Assembly (NCBI GenBank): GCA_947175305.1
Contig: CAMWMO010000118.1
Location: forward strand, 1-6,019
Direction: 5' to 3'
DNA length: 6,019 bases
Source: an uncultured Lachnospiraceae bacterium
GTDB lineage: Bacteria; Bacillota; Clostridia; Lachnospirales; Lachnospiraceae
The notes under the pieces: model-generated
Told to the model about the DNA's origin: nothing
Database searches by the model: none
What the model saw: only the letters and a program-made list of their open reading frames with translations
Shown here: piece by piece, positions 1 to 6,019 of the stretch
Position numbering within the stretch: position 1 is the first letter of the stretch
How the letters are laid out: every line of letters begins with the position of its first letter
Translations under genes and position numbers: made by a program

Positions 1-41
1 CGCTGCGGATCGGTGCTTTAGGAAACCTGTTCCTTCGTCAT

Positions 42-230
42 CTAATAAAGCTGACTCTCCCGCGTGGGCTCCGGATCGGTATCCTTTAAAATATAGTGCT
101 CTATGATACTCTTGTACTTAAAATTGATCATCTCATCCTGCAGGATCTCCGTATAGCTCAGTCTGGCGCCCAGATAAATGGAACCCGTATCCTGCATAAA
201 GTACTTATAATCCCTGTTCTCCGCTTCCAC
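42..230 (-). CDS. Small conserved-looking hypothetical protein, 62 aa, GTG start
   Basis: I do not recognise a named family. The protein is soluble-looking, rich in Tyr, Glu and Asp (it opens MEAENRDYKYFMQDTG), with no signal peptide, membrane segment or Cys motif. The start codon is GTG at 228-230, supported by a strong AAAGGAG at 237-243 six bases upstream. This site lies inside the end of the sigma-like gene, and the two genes overlap by 26 bases in different frames, which points to translational coupling and a real gene. The frame ends at TAG (42-44). A seven-codon ATG frame (41-18) follows directly, and another frame stays open to the window edge, so a truncation of a longer protein by a nonsense or frameshift change cannot be excluded. 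It is the third gene of the minus-strand cluster. Function unknown; a role linked to the sigma-like protein is only a guess from coupling. Confidence 0.7.
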   Translation of the reverse strand: MEAENRDYKYFMQDTGSIYLGARLSYTEILQDEMINFKYKSIIEHYILKDTDPEPTRESQLY

Positions 231-972
231 GGGTTTCTCCTTTCGCTATGGACTCTATCTTACCGCCGCTGATGCGGACTGCATCCTCGATTGCTTTCTT
301 CGAAAGCCCTGACTCCTGCGCCAGCTCCTCCACCGTCACCTTTCTGCGCAGCTCCTCGCTCAATGCGTTGGCCGCATCCGCCACCCGGTTCACCTTATCG
401 GCAATTTTCTGATCTGCCTTGGCCTCCTCGGCATCCGCCGCAATACACGCCTCCATGGCGTCCATGATCATTTTTCCGAGCATTCCCTCCGCCTCAGAGG
501 CATGCTCCAGCGCCCCCAGCATAGTGACTCCCAGAGAGAGCGCCACATTGCCTTCCCCGACCAGATCCTCAAGGCTTACACCCTGTCCGGTATAGAGCTT
601 CGCAATCTGCGGCACCTCCGGCAGCATAAGCTCCGTCAGCTTTTTGATAGCATCCTGATCCCCCGCCATAGCGGACAAGGTGATGGCCTCCCGCTCTCCT
701 GCCGTCGCCCCGGGCAGTTCCTGCAAAGTCTCCAGATAAGAAACCAGGTAATCCCGTTCCTCCTCCTGCAGAGTTTCCTCCACATCCACCGGCTCATCTA
801 CGCCGATCTTATTCTGCGCAAGATACTCATACACCATCTGCAGCTGCTCCCCAGACAGCGAAAGCGCGGCAAACGTCTCCTCCACCTCTGCGCTGCTTAT
901 CAGGTTTTGCTGTGCCCTCGCTTTATGCTTTATTTCTTCCAAAGTTCTGGCAAACTGCACTTCTCTGTCCAT
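205..972 (-). CDS. Truncated sigma-70-like protein lacking promoter-reading regions, 255 aa
   Basis: Three blocks look like pieces of a primary (RpoD-type) sigma factor. Residues ~15-60 resemble region 1.1 (isoleucine/serine-led helix, then SGEQLQMVYEYLAQNKIGV). Residues ~102-149 resemble regions 2.1/2.2: AGDQDAIKKL, then IAKLYTGQGVSLEDLVGEGN, the part that in sigma factors contacts the beta-prime clamp helices. Residues ~190-240 resemble region 3, with RKVTVEELAQESGLSKKAIE as its helix-turn-helix-like core. The aromatic/basic region 2.3-2.4 and all of region 4 are absent, replaced by an Ala/Glu/Met-rich helical stretch (~155-190). At 255 residues it is shorter than a typical primary sigma of about 350 or more. 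The ATG at 972 has GAGGA just upstream. I infer a cytoplasmic protein that may bind RNA polymerase without recognising promoters, perhaps a decoy or regulator. It follows the rhomboid-like gene by 53 bases and overlaps the small gene. Confidence 0.75.
   Translation of the reverse strand: MDREVQFARTLEEIKHKARAQQNLISSAEVEETFAALSLSGEQLQMVYEYLAQNKIGVDEPVDVEETLQEEERDYLVSYLETLQELPGATAGEREAITLSAMAGDQDAIKKLTELMLPEVPQIAKLYTGQGVSLEDLVGEGNVALSLGVTMLGALEHASEAEGMLGKMIMDAMEACIAADAEEAKADQKIADKVNRVADAANALSEELRRKVTVEELAQESGLSKKAIEDAVRISGGKIESIAKGETRGSGEQGL
237..243 (-). promoter_or_regulatory. Ribosome binding site deciding the GTG start of the 62-aa gene
   Basis: On the minus strand this reads AAAGGAG, with a six-base spacer (AAACCC) before GTG at 230-228. 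It lies within the last codons of the sigma-like gene. It is the main evidence that the small overlapping frame is translated from a GTG codon. Confidence 0.75.
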
Positions 973-995
973 TTTGTCCTCATTCCCGCCGTCGC

Positions 996-1014
996 AATAA
1001 CATTAGTTATTATA
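996..1014 (-). promoter_or_regulatory. Weak internal -10-like element and small inverted repeat before the sigma-like gene
   Basis: The 53-base gap between the rhomboid-like stop and the sigma-like start holds TATAAT on the minus strand (1014-1009). It also holds an AT-only-stem inverted repeat, AATAAC-ATTA-GTTATT (996-1011), that overlaps it. No convincing -35 box lies 16-18 bases upstream, so this may be chance in AT-rich DNA or a weak internal promoter. The hairpin has no T-run and is too weak to be a terminator. Confidence 0.2.
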
Positions 1015-1025
1015 ACCGTCGTAAT

Positions 1026-1922
1026 TTAATTAGAACGTTTGATATGTGTATGCGTGTAAAGATGCTCCTCGCAATATTCATAATTTCCTTCACACTTCGA
1101 ACAGAAGCGGAACTGCATCTGCGGACTGTCCACCTCGGTTCTGCCGCAAATCGCACATTTATGCTTGGTAATGCCCATATTCTTTCGCACATCACGCCTA
1201 AACTCCTGCCGCCTGTGGATCTGTTTGGGATTCAGGTGCATCATATTGCGCGAAGTCAAGAAGAATACCACGAAATTGAGGAGGGACGCGCCGATGGCGA
1301 ACTTCCCGAACACATCCGTGCCCAGGAACTGAAATACCAGCATCACTGCGTAAATGATCCCCAGCCATTTCACCCGGATTGGAATGATAAACATGAGCAG
1401 CACCTGGGCATCTGGGAAGGTCGCCGCATACGCCAGAAAGATCGACATGTTGATATAGTAGGTGCTGAACATCATCGATATGACAGTGAAGTATTCTACA
1501 GGTGTATTGATCGTCAGCACGGTGCCCGTCAGGCTTGTCAGGAAAATCGTCGGCTTAAACAGGTAGCAGTAACCCATCAGAAGAAAGCTCCCCGCAATGG
1601 TGAAAAGCATTCCCTGAAACAGATAGACATTATACCGGTATGTGCCCCAGGTGCGCTCCAGAGAAGTGCCGATGGAACAGTAAAAATACAACATGATCAG
1701 GGTAAGAAAAAGGCCCCCGCTGCTCGGCGGAATCAGTATCCACGTCACAAGCCGCCACACCTGCCCGTGCAGAATCGCGTATGGATTCAAAGTCAGATAT
1801 GACAGAAGCAGTCCGCTTCTATCGGCAAGCTGCAGCACATATCCCACCGCGTAACACATGACCAGTACAAAAGAAAGATTCCTGATCGCATATTTTCCGA
1901 ATTTTCGTTCAAAAGGACTCAT
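1026..1922 (-). CDS. Rhomboid-like membrane protein without visible catalytic motifs, with Cys-rich zinc-ribbon tail, 298 aa
   Basis: Hydrophobic segments lie at about 14-33, 70-86, 99-121, 143-167, 172-182, 184-201 and 207-223. The loop motif GQVWRLVTWILIPP (53-66) and the block GTSLERTWGTYRYN (85-98) are typical of the rhomboid/Derlin fold. The protease GxSG serine motif and the late-segment His are not visible, so it is probably a pseudoprotease or membrane chaperone-like protein. The cytosolic-looking, basic tail after ~224 carries C256xxC259, C274xxC277 and C284xxH287, a likely zinc-binding module. The ATG at 1922 is chosen because AAGGAG sits eight bases upstream (1931-1936). The frame can be extended 12 codons to a TTG at 1958, but that codon lies in an inverted repeat and has no ribosome site. 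It is first in the minus-strand cluster, followed 53 bases later by the sigma-like gene. Substrate or partner is unknown. Confidence 0.8.
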   Translation of the reverse strand: MSPFERKFGKYAIRNLSFVLVMCYAVGYVLQLADRSGLLLSYLTLNPYAILHGQVWRLVTWILIPPSSGGLFLTLIMLYFYCSIGTSLERTWGTYRYNVYLFQGMLFTIAGSFLLMGYCYLFKPTIFLTSLTGTVLTINTPVEYFTVISMMFSTYYINMSIFLAYAATFPDAQVLLMFIIPIRVKWLGIIYAVMLVFQFLGTDVFGKFAIGASLLNFVVFFLTSRNMMHLNPKQIHRRQEFRRDVRKNMGITKHKCAICGRTEVDSPQMQFRFCSKCEGNYEYCEEHLYTHTHIKRSN

Positions 1923-1930
1923 GTCGCACT

Positions 1931-1936
1931 CTCCTT
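1931..1936 (-). promoter_or_regulatory. Ribosome binding site selecting the ATG at 1922
   Basis: The minus strand reads AAGGAG followed by eight bases and ATG. This placement is ideal and rules against the longer TTG-initiated version of the rhomboid-like protein. Confidence 0.8.
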
Positions 1937-1946
1937 CAAAAATATA

Positions 1947-1972
1947 AATAGAATCCAAAATAGGATTCTATT
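1947..1972. repeat. Perfect inverted repeat, 10-bp arms, in the leader of the rhomboid-like operon
   Basis: AATAGAATCC (1947-1956) is matched exactly by GGATTCTATT (1963-1972) across a six-base AAAATA spacer. It lies between the candidate promoter and the ribosome site of the minus-strand operon, about 10 bases upstream of the AAGGAG. It could be an operator for a dimeric repressor, or an mRNA hairpin influencing translation or elongation. On the minus strand it is followed a few bases later by a short T-run (TATATTTTTG), but the stem is AT-rich and would make a poor terminator. The symmetry is seen directly; the role is inferred. Confidence 0.75.
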
Positions 1973-1983
1973 ATCAAAATACT

Positions 1984-2019
1984 ATTATATAATATAGCAT
2001 CCCACATTTTAAAAGTAAA
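1984..2019 (-). promoter_or_regulatory. Candidate sigma-A-type promoter of the minus-strand operon
   Basis: On the minus strand a -35-like TTTACT (2019-2014) is separated by 17 bases from a -10-like TATATT (1996-1991). A perfect TATAAT (1989-1984) lies just beyond and offers an alternative -10, with TTAAAA as a poorer -35 (2012-2007). Either choice places transcription start just upstream of the inverted repeat, leaving a leader of roughly 55-65 bases before the ATG at 1922. Confidence 0.5.
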
Positions 2020-2060
2020 CGACGCAACTCAAAAAAACACCGTGTCACAAAAATTTTATA

Positions 2061-2118
2061 ATTGCTTACCGAAAACTTCATTTCTTTCTAAGAATTGGAC
2101 GATTGCTTTTTGGAAAAC
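2061..2118 (+). repeat. Pair of imperfect direct repeats upstream of and overlapping the activase promoter
   Basis: ATTGCTTACCGAAAAC (2061-2076) and ATTGCTTTTTGGAAAAC (2102-2118) share their ends and differ in the centre. Their starts are 41 bases apart, close to four helical turns. The second copy covers the -35 box. They could be sites for an activator or repressor, but the match is imperfect in AT-rich DNA. Confidence 0.3.
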
Positions 2119-2131
2119 AGTGTCGTATAAT
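2103..2131 (+). promoter_or_regulatory. Promoter of the large activase gene
   Basis: A perfect -10 TATAAT (2126-2131) lies 17 bases after a partial -35 TTGCTT (2103-2108). Transcription would begin near 2138, leaving an untranslated leader of about 85 bases. The -10 box is flanked by TGTC (2121-2124) and GACA (2132-2135), a small inverted repeat that could mark an operator, though it is short enough to be chance. Confidence 0.6.
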
Positions 2132-2167
2132 GACAGGGTATGCCGAAAAACACATTTTAATAAGAAC

Positions 2168-2199
2168 AAAGGTAATTTTTTACTGGAAATACCTTTTTT
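2168..2199 (+). terminator. Weak hairpin with T-run in the activase leader; possible attenuator
   Basis: AAAGGTA (2168-2174) pairs with TACCTTT (2190-2196) around a 15-base loop, and the T-run continues to 2199. A competing smaller hairpin, GTAA-TTTT-TTAC (2172-2183), uses part of the same arm. The stem is only seven pairs with two G-C pairs, so strong termination is unlikely. Its place between promoter and ribosome site makes a regulatory leader conceivable. I do not recognise a known riboswitch class. Confidence 0.3.
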
Positions 2200-2206
2200 G
2201 TTTATG

Positions 2207-2212
2207 AAGGAG
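2207..2212 (+). promoter_or_regulatory. Ribosome binding site of the activase gene
   Basis: AAGGAG lies 10 bases before ATG at 2223-2225. An earlier ATG at 2216 gives only four codons before a stop at 2228, so 2223 is the start. The next in-frame ATG (2232) is too far from this site and would trim the N-terminus close to the nucleotide-binding loop. Confidence 0.75.
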
Positions 2213-2222
2213 TGAATGAAAA

Positions 2223-5200
2223 ATGAGTGATATGCAATACACGCTTGGCATTGATATCGGTTCCACCACTGTCAAGATCGCCATTTTGGATGGCAGGCAT
2301 CAGATACTCTTTTCCGACTACCAAAGACATTTTGCCAATATCCAGGAAACCCTTGCCGGGCTGCTTGAAAAAGCCCACGAAAGTCTCGGAGACCTCACGG
2401 TACATCCCATGATCACCGGCTCCGGTGGACTTACGCTGGCCAACCATCTGCAGATTCCTTTCGTCCAGGAGGTGATCGCCGTATCTACCTCTCTGCAGAC
2501 TCTTGCGCCCGTCACGGACGTGGCTATAGAGCTGGGCGGCGAGGATGCCAAGATCATCTATTTTGAGGGCGGCAACGTGGAACAGCGCATGAACGGTATC
2601 TGCGCCGGTGGTACAGGCTCCTTCATCGACCAGATGGCCTCTCTTCTGCAGACCGATGCGGCTGGGCTGAATGAATATGCCAAAAACTATCACTCCCTCT
2701 ACACCATAGCGGCCCGCTGCGGTGTGTTCGCCAAGACCGATATCCAGCCTCTCATCAACGAGGGCGCTACGAAGGAGGACCTTTCCGCCTCTATCTTTCA
2801 GGCTGTGGTCAATCAGACCATCAGCGGCCTTGCCTGCGGAAAGCCGATTCGGGGACATGTGGCATTTTTGGGCGGCCCGCTGCACTTTTTATCAGAGTTA
2901 AAGCAGTCCTTTATCCGCACCCTGAAGCTGGACGATGCCCATATCATTGACGCAGACACTTCCCACCTCTTTGCCGCTATCGGCTCTGCCCTGAACGCGA
3001 AGGAGGAGGTATCTTATACGATGGAGGAGCTGACAGAGAAGCTTTCCTCCGACATCAAGATGGAATTTGAAGTGGAGCGTATGGAGCCCCTCTTTGACTC
3101 TCAGGCAGACTATGACGGCTTCTGTGCCCGCCATAACGCGCACCATGTAGCGACAGGCGATCTGGCTTCCTACCGGGGCAACTGTTTCCTGGGAATCGAC
3201 GCCGGTTCCACTACCACCAAGGTGGCTCTGGTGGGCGATGACGGCTCTCTTCTCTACTCCTTCTACAGCAGCAACGACGGCAGTCCCTTAAAGACCGCCA
3301 TCCGTTCTCTGAAAGAGATCTACAATCTTCTTCCGGACGGGGTAAAAATCGCCCGTTCCTGCTCCACCGGCTACGGGGAAGCTCTGATGAAAGCCGCCTT
3401 TTTGCTGGACGACGGCGAGGTAGAGACAGTGGCGCATTACAACGCCGCCGCTTTCTTCGACCCTGATGTAGACTGCATCCTGGACATCGGCGGGCAGGAT
3501 ATGAAATGTATCAAGATCAAAAATCAGACGGTGGACAGTGTACAGCTGAACGAAGCCTGTTCTTCGGGCTGCGGCTCCTTCATCGAGACCTTTGCCAAGT
3601 CTTTAAATTACAGCGTTGAGGCCTTTGCCCGGACTGCCCTCTTTGCGGAACATCCCATCGATCTGGGCACCCGCTGTACGGTCTTTATGAATTCCAAGGT
3701 CAAACAGGCTCAGAAGGAGGGCGCTTCGGTCTCGGATATCTCCGCGGGACTGGCCTACTCCGTCATCAAAAATGCGCTTTTTAAGGTCATCAAGGTCTCC
3801 GACGCTTCGGAGCTTGGCAAAAATATTGTGGTACAGGGCGGCACCTTCTACAACGATGCGGTCCTCAGAAGCTTTGAAAAAATTGCGGACTGTGAAGCCA
3901 TCCGTCCCGACATCGCCGGCATCATGGGCGCTTTCGGCGCGGCGCTGATCGCCAGAGAACGCTATGAGGAGAATTATCAGACGTCCATGTTAAATCTGGA
4001 GCAGATCACCAATCTGCAGTTTGAGACCAGCATGGCGAAATGTAAGGGTTGCACCAACAACTGCCGTCTCACCATCAACAAATTTACGGGCGGCCGCCAA
4101 TACATCTCCGGCAACCGCTGTGAAAGAGGGCTTGGCGGCGCCAAAAAGGAAAACGGCGTGCCCAATCTCTTTGACTATAAGCTGAAACGCTACTTCGCCT
4201 ATGAGCCTTTGCCGGCAGATGAGGCAAAACGGGGCACTGTGGGCATTCCGAGAGTGTTAAACATGTACGAAAACTATCCTTTCTGGTTTACCTTCTTTAC
4301 GAAACTGGGATTCCGGGTCATTCTCTCCCCGGTTTCCAACCGTAAGATTTACGAACTCGGCATCGAGTCCATCCCCAGTGAGTCGGAGTGTTATCCCGCC
4401 AAGCTGGCGCACGGTCATGTGTCCTGGCTCATCAAGCAGAAAGTGAATTTTATCTTCTATCCCGCCCTCTTTTATGAGCGGGACGAGTTCCACGAGGCAA
4501 ATAACCATTACAACTGCCCGATCGTGACCTCCTACTCCGAAAACATCAAAAATAATGTGGAGGAGATTGGCCGGGGTGAAGTGACCTTCCGCAATCCCTT
4601 TATGTCCTTCAAGAATCTGCAAACCGTTACGGAAGCGCTGACCAGAGAGTTTCAGGAGCTTCCCGTAACAGATGTTATGAATGCAGCGGAGGCTGCCTGG
4701 GAAGAACTGGCTGCCGCCAGACAGGATATGCGGACAAAAGGTGAGGAAGTACTTCGCTATCTGGAAGAAAATCATAAGCGCGGCATCGTGCTGGCAGGAC
4801 GTCCTTATCATATCGACCCGGAGATCAACCACGGTATTCCTGAGCTGATCACCTCCTACGATATCGCCGTGCTGACCGAGGATTCCGTTTCCCATCTGGC
4901 GGCTCCGGAGCGGCCGCTGATCGTCTCCGACCAGTGGATGTACCACTCCCGCCTTTACGCGGCGGCAAGCTATGTAAAGACCCGGGACGACCTGGATCTG
5001 ATCCAGTTAAACTCCTTTGGCTGCGGCCTTGACGCCGTCACCACAGATCAGGTAAACGACATCCTCACAGGCTCTGACAAGATCTATACCTGCCTAAAGA
5101 TTGACGAGGTCAACAATCTGGGCGCAGCCAGAATCCGTATCCGCTCCCTGCTCTCCGCCATCAAGGTCAGAGAACAGAAAGCAAAGCAGCGCACCATACG

Positions 5201-6019
5201 CTCCAGCGCCATCACCAAGGTGCCTTTCACAGAGCAGATGCGTAAGGACTATACGATCCTCTGTCCCCAGATGTCGCCCATTCACTTTGAGATTATGGAA
5301 GCCGCTTTCAACGCCTGCGGCTACCATTTTGAAGTGCTTAATAACGACAACCGACAGGCTGTAGATGTAGGTCTGAAATATGTAAATAATGACGCGTGTT
5401 ATCCTTCTCTCATCGTGGTGGGACAGATCATGGATGCTCTTCTGTCGGGCAAATATGACCTGAATAAGGTGGCGATCGTCATGAGTCAGACCGGCGGCGG
5501 CTGCCGTGCCACGAACTATGTGGGCTTTATCAGGCGGGCACTGGAGAAAGCCGATATGGCGCAGATTCCTGTAATCTCCCTGAATCTGGGCGGCATAGAA
5601 AGCAATCCGGGCTTCCACTTAAACGCCGACTTACTGATACGCGCTGCCTACAGCGCACTGTTTGGCGACATCTTCATGCGCTGTGTCTATCGCATGCGGC
5701 CCTATGAAAAAGAGCCCGGCTCGGTTGATACCCTGCACGCTCAGTGGGTGGAACGCTGCCGCAGCTTTGTCTCCAAGAAGCATATGAATTATCTGACCTT
5801 CCAAAAGATGTGCCGTCAGATCATAAAAGACTTTGACGCCATCCCCATTGATGAGGAGCTTAAAAAGCCCAAGGTAGGCATCGTGGGCGAGATCCTGGTA
5901 AAATTTGCCCCAACCGCCAACAATCATCTGGTGGAACTTCTGGAAAATGAGGGCGCGGAGGCTGTGGTGCCGGATCTTCTGGACTTTATGTTCTACTGCT
6001 TCTATAACCAGATTTACAA
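2223..6019 (+). CDS. Fused 2-hydroxyacyl-CoA dehydratase activase/reductase (BadF/BadG/BcrA/BcrD, DUF2229, HgdB-like), 3' end cut off
   Basis: The frame is open from ATG 2223 to the window edge, 1265 complete codons; family members of this fused type are about 1400 residues, so perhaps 150 are missing. Two tandem ASKHA ATPase domains come first. Domain 1 (~6-300) has GIDIGSTT (9-16), ELGGEDAK (103-110), C127 in ICAGGTGSF and C166 in ARCGVF. Domain 2 (~320-580) has [10 protein letters not shown] (324-333), DIGGQDMK (421-428), C446 in ACSSGCGSF and C485 in TRCTVF. The Cys pairs are spaced 39 residues in both, as in the HgdC activator whose paired subunits hold one [4Fe-4S] cluster. A linker has C607, C610, C614 and C633. 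A DUF2229-type region follows (~672-975), with SESECYPAK (719-727), [12 protein letters not shown] (860-871) and [13 protein letters not shown] (931-943). An HgdB-like domain (~1005 on) has NDACYPS (1056-1062) and [12 protein letters not shown] (1088-1099). Expected role: ATP-driven transfer of a low-potential electron to a cluster in the C-terminal domain, in the cytoplasm of an anaerobe. Substrate unknown. It is divergent from the left operon. Confidence 0.9.
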   Translation, partial: MSDMQYTLGIDIGSTTVKIAILDGRHQILFSDYQRHFANIQETLAGLLEKAHESLGDLTVHPMITGSGGLTLANHLQIPFVQEVIAVSTSLQTLAPVTDVAIELGGEDAKIIYFEGGNVEQRMNGICAGGTGSFIDQMASLLQTDAAGLNEYAKNYHSLYTIAARCGVFAKTDIQPLINEGATKEDLSASIFQAVVNQTISGLACGKPIRGHVAFLGGPLHFLSELKQSFIRTLKLDDAHIIDADTSHLFAAIGSALNAKEEVSYTMEELTEKLSSDIKMEFEVERMEPLFDSQADYDGFCARHNAHHVATGDLASYRGNCFLGIDAGSTTTKVALVGDDGSLLYSFYSSNDGSPLKTAIRSLKEIYNLLPDGVKIARSCSTGYGEALMKAAFLLDDGEVETVAHYNAAAFFDPDVDCILDIGGQDMKCIKIKNQTVDSVQLNEACSSGCGSFIETFAKSLNYSVEAFARTALFAEHPIDLGTRCTVFMNSKVKQAQKEGASVSDISAGLAYSVIKNALFKVIKVSDASELGKNIVVQGGTFYNDAVLRSFEKIADCEAIRPDIAGIMGAFGAALIARERYEENYQTSMLNLEQITNLQFETSMAKCKGCTNNCRLTINKFTGGRQYISGNRCERGLGGAKKENGVPNLFDYKLKRYFAYEPLPADEAKRGTVGIPRVLNMYENYPFWFTFFTKLGFRVILSPVSNRKIYELGIESIPSESECYPAKLAHGHVSWLIKQKVNFIFYPALFYERDEFHEANNHYNCPIVTSYSENIKNNVEEIGRGEVTFRNPFMSFKNLQTVTEALTREFQELPVTDVMNAAEAAWEELAAARQDMRTKGEEVLRYLEENHKRGIVLAGRPYHIDPEINHGIPELITSYDIAVLTEDSVSHLAAPERPLIVSDQWMYHSRLYAAASYVKTRDDLDLIQLNSFGCGLDAVTTDQVNDILTGSDKIYTCLKIDEVNNLGAARIRIRSLLSAIKVREQKAKQRTIRSSAITKVPFTEQMRKDYTILCPQMSPIHFEIMEAAFNACGYHFEVLNNDNRQAVDVGLKYVNNDACYPSLIVVGQIMDALLSGKYDLNKVAIVMSQTGGGCRATNYVGFIRRALEKADMAQIPVISLNLGGIESNPGFHLNADLLIRAAYSALFGDIFMRCVYRMRPYEKEPGSVDTLHAQWVERCRSFVSKKHMNYLTFQKMCRQIIKDFDAIPIDEELKKPKVGIVGEILVKFAPTANNHLVELLENEGAEAVVPDLLDFMFYCFYNQIY

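Noticed and set aside
502..1802. Long plus-strand frames opposite the sigma-like and rhomboid-like genes (502-1029 and 912-1802)
   Set aside because: Their translations are Arg/His/Leu-rich with no domain pattern, they lack ribosome sites, and they lie antisense to genes with clear family motifs.
1923..1958. TTG-initiated 12-residue N-terminal extension of the rhomboid-like protein
   Set aside because: TTG is rare, it lies within the inverted repeat and has no ribosome site, while ATG 1922 has AAGGAG at ideal spacing.
2057..2062. A second TATAAT on the plus strand upstream of the activase gene
   Set aside because: No -35-like hexamer lies at a 16-18 base spacing, and the later TATAAT at 2126 is better supported.
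1959..2222. Replication origin, CRISPR array, tRNA or known riboswitch in the AT-rich intergenic region
   Set aside because: No DnaA-box cluster, regularly spaced repeats, cloverleaf or recognisable riboswitch core was seen; the region is explained by divergent promoters and leaders.
2202..5927. Minus-strand frames inside the activase gene (2202-2885, 2898-3146, 4257-4946, 5094-5618, 5631-5927)
   Set aside because: They are antisense to a continuous frame with conserved motifs throughout. Their open length follows from the codon bias of the real gene, and no ribosome site or known motif was seen.

Overview
The window looks like chromosomal DNA of an anaerobic Clostridia-type Firmicute, most likely a gut Lachnospiraceae-like species. 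The reasons are strong AAGGAG-type ribosome sites, AT-rich intergenic DNA between moderately GC-rich genes, and a long oxygen-sensitive-type 2-hydroxyacyl-CoA dehydratase activase. This placement is inference; no rRNA or other marker gene is present.

The left third (about 1-1960) is a minus-strand cluster, transcribed right to left. It holds a six- to seven-segment membrane protein of rhomboid-like fold that lacks the visible catalytic motifs and ends in a Cys-rich zinc-ribbon-like tail (1922-1026). Next is a sigma-70-like protein that keeps pieces resembling regions 1.1, 2.1/2.2 and 3 but lacks the -10- and -35-reading parts (972-205). Last is a 62-residue protein of unknown function with a GTG start that overlaps the sigma-like gene by 26 bases (230-42). 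Spacing and overlap suggest one operon. Its likely promoter lies near 1984-2019, with a perfect 10-bp-arm inverted repeat between promoter and ribosome site.

The middle (1959-2222) is an AT-rich divergent intergenic region. It carries the promoter for the left operon, a good plus-strand promoter (2103-2131), imperfect direct repeats, and a hairpin with a T-run in the leader of the right-hand gene.

The right two thirds (2223-6019) is a single plus-strand reading frame, open to the window edge (1265 complete codons). It is a large fused protein: two tandem BadF/BadG/BcrA/BcrD-type ASKHA ATPase domains, each with the Cys pair expected to hold a shared [4Fe-4S] cluster, then a four-Cys linker, a DUF2229-type region and an HgdB-like dehydratase/reductase domain that is cut off. 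It probably performs ATP-driven low-potential electron transfer within one polypeptide; the substrate cannot be read from the sequence.

The most unusual items are the truncated sigma-like protein linked to a pseudo-rhomboid with a metal-binding tail, and the all-in-one activase/reductase. No tRNA, rRNA, CRISPR array, insertion sequence or attachment site was seen.
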